The notes beneath the pieces were generated by a model. That model did not search any database, was not told where the DNA came from, and was given only the letters and a program-made list of their open reading frames with translations. A stretch of 64,000 nt of DNA from positions 62,001 through 126,000 of the forward strand of contig BLJB01000106.1 of NCBI GenBank assembly GCA_013423325.1, written 5' to 3'. How positions within the stretch are numbered: position 1 is the stretch's first letter; each line of letters opens with the position of its first letter. The translations under genes and the position numbers were made by a program. Below, piece by piece: positions 54,378 through 64,000 of this stretch. The stretch comes from Usnea hakonensis. Taxonomy: Eukaryota; Ascomycota; Lecanoromycetes; Lecanorales; Parmeliaceae.

Positions 54378-55219
54378 ATGCACGAGCTCCTCCTCTTCGG
54401 TGCCATTCCCCCCTCGCGGCACGATCAAATCCTCAACATCCTCTCAGGCATCTCCTCCATGCAACCTTCCCCCCACTCGGAAAAACATCTGGTCTTTAAG
54501 CCCAATCGCCCGCCCGGATCAGTGGGGTCTATGAAAATAGGTGGAGCACAGGATGTGACCGTGCAGAAGAGTCAGATCCAGGCACATACGCTCGGGGATC
54601 TGTTTTACGTGCAATTGGTTGCTGAGGTAAGTGGACGCCTGATGGTGTGGGGGTTACAAGTGGGGGAGAAAGGTTGATAATGGCTATAGGTATCTGAGAA
54701 GCGAGAAGAGACGAAAATGGAGGAGAGATGGATTCTACAATTCAGGGATCTGCCTGAGGTTGTCAGACAGAGAGCTGTGACCACTAGATTTATGGCGGAT
54801 GTACCCATAACGTCTGGCGATCCGATGGAATTTATGAAAGCGCTGGACTATTCGTATGAATCACTCCTCTCCTATGCATATTAAAACTTTTGACGACTTC
54901 TTAAACTAGGCATGTCTCAACCTATACTATTTCAGGCTGCAGATTTACCCATCACTCGACTTCTCTTCTTCTTTATCGCATAGGTCTCCCAGCAACCGCC
55001 GCTGAAATTGAGCCAACAAGTAGCGGTCTGCCCCAAACGCGACTTCTTGACCCATCAGGGACATATATCTTACAAGCTTCGCTGCGAGTCCAGGACGGGT
55101 CAAAAGTAGAAACAATGACGAAAGGTGTGAATGAGCTGCTTGGCTTGAAAGAGACCCTTAAAGGCGTCGTGGAGCTGGAGATTGGTGACAGATTGGCTCT
55201 AGATACCAGAGTCAGATAA
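54378..55219 (+). CDS. Mediator subunit 18
   Basis: Head-module subunit of Mediator (Srb5), nuclear; pairs with MED20. Exons 54378-54626, 54690-54853 and 54910-55219 give 240 aa. It begins MHELLLFGAIPPSRHDQILNIL, the family start, with a CACCATG context. Introns rebuild VAE+VSEKREE and LDYS+HVSTYTISGCRFTHH. TSLLLYRIG, LDPSGTYILQASLRVQDGSK and LEIGDRLALDTRVR close the beta-barrel fold. Length is typical. Divergent from KGD4. Confidence 0.92.
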
Positions 55220-58200
55220 CATCAAGATAACACCTAACAATATCCAGCTCTTCGCCCAAATCGACTTCTGCTTGCCCGGCGTGCTCTCAACAAGATCGGT
55301 ATCCACACAATACGGAGCAAGTAAACGTACGGAATCAGAGGTTCCAGGCATGTGGACTTGTGCTCGGACCGCTCTGGAGCTCAACCAGCAAGTTATCATG
55401 GCTTATCCTTAGTGTACTAAACCTGGATGCAGTGGATGATGCCAATCCTACCAACCAACTTTCCTTTGCTTCGTCGGCGGTCGCTCCGCTAGTAGTATTC
55501 CATCATTATCCATTTCGGGATCTAGAAGCGCACCAGGGCCCTTTCCGCTTCCTTTCCGATGTTAGTCGCTTCCAAATTGGGCCAGCAACCAAAGCCATCG
55601 AAGGAATCGACGTGGTTAAAAGAAGTGGCGTTTTCTCTATGATGGAGTTGGATTAGTTCGCGGATACAGTCTGCCGTTGATATTTCTAGCAGAGAAGTAT
55701 GGACATCGTCTGCTGCAACACGACGCCTGAATCCTACATGTAAGACGCTATTTTAAGAGTCTCTCGGTCTCAAGCCGCCACGGCTAACAACACCTCCGAT
55801 GGCTTTGATGGAGTGGACCATATCGACATGATTAATAAAAAGGATCACGCTGACTCTGGTTGCTTGACAGGTGACGTTGATCTTGAATTCATGGATAGCG
55901 TTAGTGCGATATGCTGTCCATTCACGCGATCAACGTAAGTATGGACATACGACTCAGTTCGCCTATAATCATCAGTACCACCAAAAGAATGAAGCTTGGA
56001 GCGAAAACATCTTCGGCTTCAGGCCTCAGCTGCGACCCCAATATCCTTGTACAACTTGTGCAGTGGGCTGAGTCCTGCATCCCGATTGTTAAGAGCCTGC
56101 GCCTAAGGTTCAAGCTATTTACATGCACAACATTGAACTCGATTCATGGATACGCAGGAACAAATCCCAGCACCAGAGCACGGGAATGAATCATTCCAAG
56201 CGTTGTGTTTTCAGCAGTCACTGGGTCCCACTGTCAACTTTCAAATGAATGGCCTGCTTCTCAAGCCAAACTTTTTCTGCGTTGTCAAGCTAGTCGACCC
56301 GGGAAATTGCCTGGATACATAATCTAAGAACCACAAGATCTGAAGAAGGGAGTGTGTTGATTTGGACAACTTCCCAAAAAACTTATTGGAACGGCTTTTC
56401 ACCCAGAAGTTCCAGTAGGAAATTCAATAGCTGAAAAGTTGCGTAGATTTTATCGCCTGATCCACTTTGGTTAGCTGAACAAACCAGAAAAGCCCCTCCT
56501 AAAATATTAGTCGGCCTTCTCCCTCATTTGTCGAAATCGCGCAGCGGACGGTAAACCGCTTGCAGACTAGAGCACATCACCGCTTCAATGCGAAAGAGTC
56601 GACTTGTGCGGAATGATTTTTGGCCTGTCCTTAAGCGCTGGCTTCCAGGTTGGTAAAGGACCGACCCCCACGACCCCAATATCCGTACGGGAGAGGCTTA
56701 GCGGGAATGCCCAGTTTGCATTGGAGGAAAATCGAAAAGTGCACCGTGACTTCATTGTGCTTTTGTAGTCGACGATAGACAATAGAGTAGTAAGAGGGGA
56801 AGAGAGGACCTCGGTTTCTCCACAGTCAGCAGTCAGACATTGATGCCATGATCATGTAGAGCTCACGAGAAATGAAGGAGGCATGGCCAGCAGTTGCGCC
56901 AGCATCGAGGGCTGCAAAGGCCAGCCTTGTAATTCATCATGCGACATTCGCAACGGTCATTATTGGATTCGGCTGATGTTCTGTTTATGAACGCATCTGA
57001 TTTTATTTGAGTTGGGCAGTGGTCAGTGCGGAACTAACAAGGCTCGAGTTGATATTAACCAAGCCACTGATTTCTTGGGCTGGTTCGATAGATCAAATGC
57101 CACGCCATCGTATGCAGGGTGGACACGCTTTCAACTTGTGGGAGAGTGGAGCAGGCTTAACGGACGTGCTACCCCACCGGCTCCGAATGGCGGGATCTGG
57201 GAAACGTTGGTTTTAAAAATGGTGAAGCTGCATCAGTGCTTGCCAACTTGAATAAACAGTCCCAGCTCTCCAGTCTCCATTGCACTCAGGATGTGCATTC
57301 AGATGCATTGCCGCTCACGATCTTTGGTACAGATATGGAACAAGGGTCTAATCGACTGGATGACGAAGATCTGCCAGCCTCATTCGAGGATTGACTCGGT
57401 CCTTTCAAGCCTCAACCGTGCCGAAGAGACGGAGACGGAGACGGAGATATGAACAGCCATCAATTACAGACTTCACCCCCCCTCCTTTCTAAAAATTCAT
57501 ACTTTATTTGTTTCGACCTTCCAGACCATTATTATTATTGACGGGGTAGATCTGGCGAGTCTCAGGTTTCAAAGTCAAAAGACGACGGGGTTGATAAGAT
57601 TATGGACCATGTATGTCTCGACTGAATCGAATTCGCAGCGTTCCTTGCTCTTGAAAGAGGTTAATTTCAATGCATTATTATTGCAATATGCTGATGCGGG
57701 CAACGTGCATATCGCATATGTCAAAGATGCATAACGGCCCATGAACATTTTTCAACGGCGAAAGGAGGCTTTTCAATTGATCAATTCCAGCCGTGAAGAA
57801 AGGAAGAGAGGCCGAATTTTGACTACTTCAATAGGGGGGAGCAGGGATGAGTGGATTGACAGGGGTGTAGAACGTGGGAGAGTAGTCCCCCGGCCCCCCC
57901 CCCAAAATGCGGCCTGATAGCGGCCTTATAGGCCCATAGTCCAGGATTAGCGCCGGAACCTGGGGTCCTCGGCCCCGTAACGCCTTTTTAACGTTACCTG
58001 GTAAGGATGTGCAACTTTTGCCGTCAACCTTTTCGACACTGCAACACTTGTACTTTCCATCACACCAATGACCAAATTTTCCTGATACCAATCAACCGTC
58101 ACTCCTCACTTCCAAAACATGTAACCGACCTTTGGGAAAAGTCAGCTGCTGTCTGTGCTGTGTCCCAAGAATGCAAGAATGCGACAAGTGTAGGAGTGTA

Positions 58201-59194
58201 CAAGTTGTAAGAGAACCTTAAAGTAAACATGAAATGGTACAAGTAGTCTACGACTCCTCGTCCAGCCTATGTCGTTGTAGATGTGGGTTTCTTGGAAATA
58301 GGTCATTTGAACTCATAAGAAATCATAAGCCATCCCTTTTCAAACGCTACGCTGCTTAATTAAAAGATACTTCCCATTGGTGCCACCCTCCGCGTCGCGT
58401 AGCATACGGGAACTAGGAGATGAGGCAGGGAGTGGATCATTGGCAAAATTTGTAAGAAGAAAGGCGGACTTGGGATCAGCATCAACCCCTGACCAGACTA
58501 TAGTATCATGCAGTGCTAGCCCCAAAATTTTACTCTACCAAAATTCCAAAATCGAGCAACTGCGACCTCGCTCTTTGCACAATTGTTGCTTGTGGAAAGA
58601 CTCAATTGCTTCTTCTTCTTCGTTTTACCTTCTTACCTCCTCTACACTCCTCCTTGCTTGGAGGAAAATCGCTTGTTCCAACCTTCACTTTGTCATTGCT
58701 ACACTCCTTTCACTCCAAGTCACGACCCTTGCTTGTTGGATCATCTCAACTTTTAAGGACGTGGTGAAGCAATTGCGTCAATTCTACAGTAACGATCGAC
58801 CAGACTGCTGGACTGCACTCTGCAGTGATTTCTGGACCTCCCTGAAATACATACACAGCCCCAGAAGAATGGTGGGCTGATTCCGGATAATTTGGTTCTG
58901 GCGCGACTAGCTCGAAGGGGTATGCAAACGTCTCATTCCCCAGCTTGTTGTCATTCCTTACTTCACAACATCTTCGTACACACTCGCTAACATTGGATCA
59001 AATGTAGCCCTTTCCATGGTGGAACATAACAGGGGGCGCAAATCATACCCCGCGTTCTCTTCTTCGGACGCAACTCTTATTGAGCCGTCCGAAAGCGGTG
59101 CCACATCGGGTTGTCAATTGTCGGCACTGCCTTGGCTCGCTTCTTATGATATTGAAAGCCCTGGTTCGCAGTGAACGCTGTCAATCTAAGCAAA
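55220..59194. other. Nearly 4 kb without a convincing gene
   Basis: Only short overlapping frames on both strands (55360-55656, 55911-56189, 57012-57251, 58377-58880), none with domain motifs or a credible exon chain. A GAGACG hexamer run is near 57427-57446 and a C run at 57892-57903. The last 250 bases are the RasGEF leader, which contains a 52-codon upstream ORF. No transposon end or RIP-like extreme AT bias is obvious. Confidence 0.5.
59016..59174 (+). promoter_or_regulatory. 52-codon upstream ORF in RasGEF leader
   Basis: ATG 59016 (TTTCCATGG context) to TGA 59172-59174, ending 20 bases before the RasGEF ATG at 59195. The product would be MVEHNRGRKSYP and onward. It could limit translation of the main frame if in the mRNA. 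Confidence 0.4.
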
Positions 59195-62100
59195 ATGGAG
59201 GACTTCCCTCGATCAAGCGCCTTCGTCGCGCCACTCCAGATTCACAAAGGCACCACAAGGGTGGCATCGCGCACACCTACCACGTCCTCAATCATGACCA
59301 ATGGCGTATATTTGCCACAAAGAACAGGCCAGATGACCCCTCCACTGACTCCTCATGATTCTGAAATGAGCTTCGAGAGACACGCCAACTTCCACACCTA
59401 CCTGCGCGCCTCCTACCCATATCGACCAGACTATCAGCAGGGTCTCACGACGGTCACACTACCCCTTAACAGGGGAGATGTGATCCTCGTTCACTCCGTC
59501 CAGAGCAATGGATGGGCGGATGGCACTTTGCTGGTATCAGGAGATCGAGGATGGCTTCCCACAAATTACTGCGAAGGATATGAGAGCGAACCAATCCGCA
59601 ATCTCATGAAGGCGTTGACCGTCTTTTGGGACTTGGTAGAGGGTAGCAGCATCCAGGGCTTGGTCGTCTTCCGCAATTCCGATTACGTGCGTGGATTGGT
59701 TGCCGGTGTGCGCTGCTTACTCGTGCGTCTCATTATTTCGCAAAATGTTTTCTCAGATGCCGGTGCTGACATATGTTCTAGACAAAAACCAACTGTCTCA
59801 ACAGAGAATCCAACCTGATACAATCCCATCATGGACTTCGGAAACATCGAAAAGCACTTCTTGCCGATCTTTCGGCTTTCGTAAAAGTCGCTGAAGCTCT
59901 CAAGATATTACTTACTAATTCTAGTGAAGACTTAGGATTTGATATTGACTTGAAAGATATGGTATTGAAAGCTTACCGAATGGTCAATTGTGCTGTCCAG
60001 TTCCTAGACATGTGGGAAGATTATGTACAAAGCCATGACGTGTCCGTTACTGCTGAAAACGCTAAGCGTGTGCGGGTGCCGCCTACGCCTCCTGCAGACC
60101 ACACACAATTTGCGCATTTTCGCTCGTCAAGAAATAACCTGGAAAATGCTTCTAATACACCACCCACAAACACTGGAAACGCCAAAAATGAGCAGATTGG
60201 GGTCCGATCGCGTTACAGCCGCTCATCGCAAACGTCTGTACGTCCCGGGAGCTCCAATTCCTTCGGGCAACTGCATGGATTTGCGAACAGGGATTCCACT
60301 TCCCACCGCACCTCCTGTACTGTGCAACCCGTGTCTCGGAATCTCGCATCTGAGAAGCTGACGGCACTACACAATGCCTTCATCACATCTCTCGCACACT
60401 TCATCGGCCTGCACATTCAGTCAAGGTCATTCGCCGAAATATGCCTTACCACTGATCAGTCCATCGTCTCATGTCGAGACATGCTGAAGCTAGTTGAGGA
60501 AATATGGGAACGTGACTTGAGGCGCTCTTCTGTCCTACAGGAAGCACATGATACCATGTACGAGAAGATCGCCGACCTGGCCGATGCTGCGAAAGACATC
60601 TACAAATGCTTGCGATTTGGAGAAGATGGTGACAGCCTCGTGTCCGCGGCTTCCGCGTGTGTGCGTGCCGCCGGCGAATGCGCAGCGGAATCTCAATTCG
60701 TCATTGAGCGTATCGGAGACTTTGAAGTTGAATCTGTTGGGCTTGGTATATTAGACTTGGACAGCGAGGCACGCCCCGCAGAGAATCCCAATCAAGTCGC
60801 CGAAAACCAACACAATCCCACGATAGAGCATTGTCCTATACCGCCCGAGCCGCTAAGCAAGCCTCCAGTCCCGCCTTCCAAGCTAGCAGATGAGGACTCT
60901 CGCGCAGCATCGGCCATGTCTGGTACAACATCGTCTGTCGACTATCCGTCTAACGTGGTACCGGCTGAATCTACTGAAACCGTGAACCGCTCATCAGCAC
61001 GCCTATTACTACCCCCTCTGCCTCCTTTTACAAGCAGTCTACTATCTTGTGAAAATCAGTGTTCGTCGCCACCGTGGTCGAATACCAGCGGGTGTGCGCC
61101 GGTAAACGATGACGGGCGGATCCGAGAAGACAGCGTTGGGGTTTCAAGCAGTTTCGACAGCAGTACCTACGTCGGCAGTACGCACGCCTCTGAACCAAGC
61201 GTTGTTTCGCAAAGCTCAACTCGGGCCAGTTCACCAGACGCTACTTTTGTTACTCCGCTCGAATATCCGTCTTTTGGTAAGCATGAGATCGGCATACAGC
61301 CCATTCTTTATGAAGACTGCGAAGATGTTGAGGTCAAAATCATGGAGACGACATTTGCCCATGAGCTTGTGTACAACAGAGATGGCCAAATTTCTGGTGG
61401 AACCTTACCAGCACTGATCGAGCGTCTTACTACCCATGATTCCACGCCCGATGCCACCTTTGTGTCAACCTTTTACCTGACGTTCCGCCTTTTCGCCTCG
61501 CCTACCGCATTTGCGCAAGCCCTTATCGACAGGTTTCAATATGTTGGGGAGACCCCGCATATCGCTGGCCCTGTCCGCCTCCGTGTCTACAATGTGTTCA
61601 AAGGCTGGCTGGAATCGCATTGGCGCAACGACTGCGACAGCCCAGCGCTCGGATTGATCGTATCATTTGCAAAACGGCAATTGCAGATTGTATTGCCAAC
61701 AGCTGGCAAGCGACTCGCTACCTTGGCATCAAAAGTTACATCTGCAAATGGGCCCCTCGTGCCGCGATTGATCTCGTCCATTGGCAAGACGAACACTTCA
61801 ATCGCATTATATATTCCTCCGGATACGCCCCTCCCGGCGCCAGTCATCACTAAGAGTCAGTTGACAGCATTGAGGAACTGGAAGCATGGGGGTGCTAGCG
61901 TCAGCATTCTAGACTTCGATCCACTCGAGTTGGCACGTCAATTCACTATCAAGGAATCCCAAATATTTTGCTCCATCCTGCCAGAAGAGCTGCTTGCATC
62001 GGAGTGGACGAAGAAGTCGGGATCAATGGCGGTCAACGTGCGCGCTATGTCAAGACTGTCCACGGATCTGACCAACCTCGTCACTGACTATATTCTTCAA

Positions 62101-62820
62101 CTTGAAGATCCTAAAAAAAGAGCTGTGGTCATAAAGCAATGGGTCAAGATAGCAAACAAGTTCCTGGAACTGGCTAATTACGATTCACTTTTTGCTGTCA
62201 TCTGTTCCCTCCAGTCCTCGACCGTACAGCGGCTGAAGCGGACGTGGGAGCTGGTGTCTTCCAAGACAAATGCCACTTTCGAGCACCTCAAGAGCGTGGT
62301 TGATTATTCGAAAAACTACGTAGTCCTTCGACAACGTCTTCAGAATCATGTACCGCCCTGCCTTCCTTTCGTCGGTACTTACCTCACAGACCTCACTTTT
62401 GTCGACCTTGGCAATCAAACTACTCGTCAACTTTCTGGCGAAGGCTCTGAGGAAAGCAGATCAGTCATCAATTTTGACAAGCACATGAAGACAGCCAAGA
62501 TTATCAGCGAGCTTCAAAGGTTCCAGATTCCCTACCGCTTTACCGAGATACCCGAGTTGCAGACCTGGATGCAGGATCAGCTCGTTCGAGTCAGAACGTC
62601 AGATGAGAGTAGCATGCAGAAATATTACAGGCGATCACTGATACTCGAGCCTCGAGACAATGGAAGCTGCAAACCATCGCCAATAGAGTCACAGGCTCCA
62701 TCTTTGCCAAGCAAACTCGACAAGGACAAATTCGAATTCTTTGGCTTGGGTTGGCCTTATCATTCTAGGCACCATTCCAGGGACAAGGCTGTGACTGGAC
62801 CCACGTCGCCTTCATTATAG
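59195..62820 (+). CDS. Cdc25-type Ras guanine nucleotide exchange factor
   Basis: Activates Ras by GDP/GTP exchange upstream of adenylate cyclase; membrane-associated. Exons 59195-59722 and 59782-62820 (intron 59723-59781, phase 0) give 1188 aa. An SH3 domain lies at about 67-128 (ASYPYRPD, GDVILVHSVQSNGWADGTLL, GDRGWLPTNYCEGYE). A helical mid region follows and then a Ser/Pro-rich linker (about 455-680). The RasGEF N-domain starts near 690 (GGTLPALIERLT, FYLTFRLFASPTAFA). The catalytic CDC25 homology domain spans about 885-1120 (DPLELARQFTIKESQIFCSI, KRAVVIKQWVKIANKFLELANYDS, VPCLPFVGTYLTDL-like and INFDKHMKTAKIISELQRFQ). Start chosen at 59195; 59171 is GTG. The C-terminal 80 residues are Ser/Pro-rich. 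Confidence 0.93.
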
Positions 62821-63413
62821 TCGCTAACATCGTCCTACCCTACGTCTTCCTTTTAACATTTTCTCACAAACGACGACCATGGAAAGAGATATCTGTACAT
62901 GCGTGGCTACCACAATACATCAAAAGGTGTTCCTCTTCTTGTATCTGATTCATATGCATTACTATTTTCCACTTTCACAACACTGTCTGTAGCATACACC
63001 TTTGTACGGACCACGGCGCAATTTCGTTTCCTTTACAGGCAAAAGGATCTGGCAACAGAATTGCAGTCTTATTCGATTGGCGCCACAATGAGTGGTTGAT
63101 GACTACCACGTTTGTAATTGCGTATTCAAACGCAACTGATGTAAGATGACGGACGTTCATGGATACCCTTGAAGAGGCGGAGAGGTCGACGTCCTTTTAG
63201 TGATAGCTTAGCATGCAATGACAATATATGCTTTTCAGATCGTATTGTAGAGCCATCAGATTTGTGATAAAGAATCCTACTAAAGAACAAGATGGCTTTG
63301 AAAAATGAGTCTCACTACCAAGTCCCATAGGGCTGAAAATATCCCAAATCACAACCGTCGAGTCAACTCAGCCATTCCTTCATCACCACTCTTCGCGCAA
63401 ATTCCCAGTAACA
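62821..63413. other. Intergenic
   Basis: RasGEF 3' flank and ribosomal-protein promoter; a short out-of-frame ORF from 63305 overlaps the next gene. Nothing notable. Confidence 0.4.
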
Positions 63414-64000
63414 ATGCGTCCCTTCAAGTGCCCTTCTACGTTTGTACCCCACTATCCTCAATGCCTTCACCGCAACTCCAGCACCGCCACCACACCCCGC
63501 CAGCGCCCTAAAGTCCAAAAAGGAGTCGACCAAAGTCTACGACACCGCGCCTTCGTCCTGCGCACACGCATCGGCGAAGCCCGCGTCGCCCGCCGCGAAG
63601 ACTGGATCCTGGGGCCCCTCGCACCCCATCGAGACAAGGGTGACAATGCATACGGGACCATATCAATTGAAGAATTGCGGCCGCTGAAAGGGGGAGTGGG
63701 GCGAGCGGTTTTGACTGAGAGGGGAAGGGGAGGGGCCAGGATTTCTGGGAGGAGGATGGGAAAGGGAAAAGTGGTGGGGATGAGTTGGTCGGAGAGCTTG
63801 ATTTACGAGGGGGATCGGGTGGCTATTTTGTCGGACAGGGGGCCTGAGAGTAGGGAGTTTGGGAAGATTGGGACGGTGTCGGCGGTGAGGCGGGTGGAAA
63901 GGGAGGTTGAGATTGAGGATATGAATCTGGTATGTGTGCTTTCATGTGTTTGTTGTTGAGATTTACGTGGGTTGACTTGGCCATCTTTGTGGCTCTTTTT
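63414..64000 (+). CDS. Mitochondrial large-subunit ribosomal protein, uL24m/Mrpl40-like, 3' end outside window
   Basis: KOW-motif protein of the mitochondrial ribosome. First exon 63414-63929 encodes 172 residues and ends at a GTATGTG donor (63930), so the rest lies beyond the window. The N-terminus (MRPFKCPSTFVPHYPQC, then HRNSSTATTPRQRPK) is Arg/Ser-rich and presequence-like. The body has RREDWILGPLAPHRDKGDNAYGTIS and the KOW core IYEGDRVAIL, FGKIGTVSAVRRVEREVEIEDMNL. The gene is GC-rich compared with its flanks. The assignment to uL24m rests on DW.LGPLAP.RD and the KOW position and is fairly secure. Confidence 0.8.

Noticed and set aside
45720..55219. Clustering of MED5 and MED18 as a Mediator gene cluster
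   Set aside because: They are in different Mediator modules, on opposite strands and separated by five unrelated genes; coincidence is the simplest reading.
57012..57251. Frame with GWFDRSNATPSYAGWTRFQLVGEW
   Set aside because: Trp-rich and exon-like, but flanking splice sites and homology are not evident; kept only as part of the gene-free region.
58377..58880. 167-codon plus-strand frame
   Set aside because: Starts without ATG, Ser/Leu/Cys-rich, no family features; probably chance.
1..64000. tRNA, rRNA, CRISPR arrays, intact transposons
   Set aside because: I looked for tRNA T-loop motifs, regular spacer-repeat arrays and transposase or reverse-transcriptase frames and saw none. A tRNAscan-SE and RepeatMasker run would settle this.

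Overview
The window is nuclear DNA of a filamentous ascomycete (Pezizomycotina). Most genes carry 44-130 bp introns with GTRNGT-type donors and CTRAC-like branch points. The gene content is typically fungal: two rhodopsin-domain receptors, a Zn2Cys6 activator, a MetR/Cys-3-type bZIP, a MHYT protein, MED5 and MED18, Rtt106, Kgd4 and a Cdc25 RasGEF. Species and class cannot be fixed from sequence alone. There is one 14-base N gap inside poly-G (45368-45381). I saw no tRNA, rRNA, CRISPR array or intact transposon.

Layout. 1-7.6 kb: a rhodopsin-domain receptor cut by the window edge (-), a TatD nuclease (+), a Siw14-type phosphatase (+), a long homopurine/homopyrimidine spacer and a bZIP factor (-). 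7.6-13.5 kb: an accessory stretch holding two diverged tandem copies of a segment that ends in a ubiquitin-like reading frame, an unrecognised 372+ aa gene (+), and a coiled-coil gene built from 28-29-residue repeats (-). 13.5-22 kb: a rhodopsin-domain/FucP-type MFS fusion (-), a Zn2Cys6 activator (-) and, divergent from it, a salicylate-hydroxylase-like FAD monooxygenase (+). 22.5-29.2 kb: mitochondrial glycerol-3-phosphate dehydrogenase, an aldo/keto reductase and an SCP2-type thiolase (all +), then the copper chaperone Atx1 (-). 29.9-40.6 kb: a large polytopic membrane protein (+), a 72-bp minisatellite, Cia1 (-), a MHYT-domain protein (-) and Rtt106 (+). 41.8-45.7 kb: a low-complexity hypothetical gene followed by repeated non-coding blocks and simple-sequence DNA. 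45.7-55.2 kb: an N-terminally short MED5 (-), chorismate synthase (-), lipoate-protein ligase with a GC-AG intron (+), a hypothetical gene (-), Kgd4 (-) and MED18 (+). 55.2-59.2 kb: nearly 4 kb with no convincing gene. 59.2-64 kb: a Cdc25-type RasGEF (+) and the 5' part of a mitochondrial uL24-like ribosomal protein gene (+).

Most genes are unrelated housekeeping functions, as is normal for a fungal chromosome arm. The one block that looks like a functional unit is 13.5-22 kb: a possible sensor-transporter fusion, a pathway-type activator and a monooxygenase sharing a repeat-bearing bidirectional promoter. Other notable signals are a 10-bp motif (GTACGAGTAC) that recurs six times outside coding sequence, the ubiquitin-like relics, codon-phase minisatellites and upstream ORFs in three leaders.
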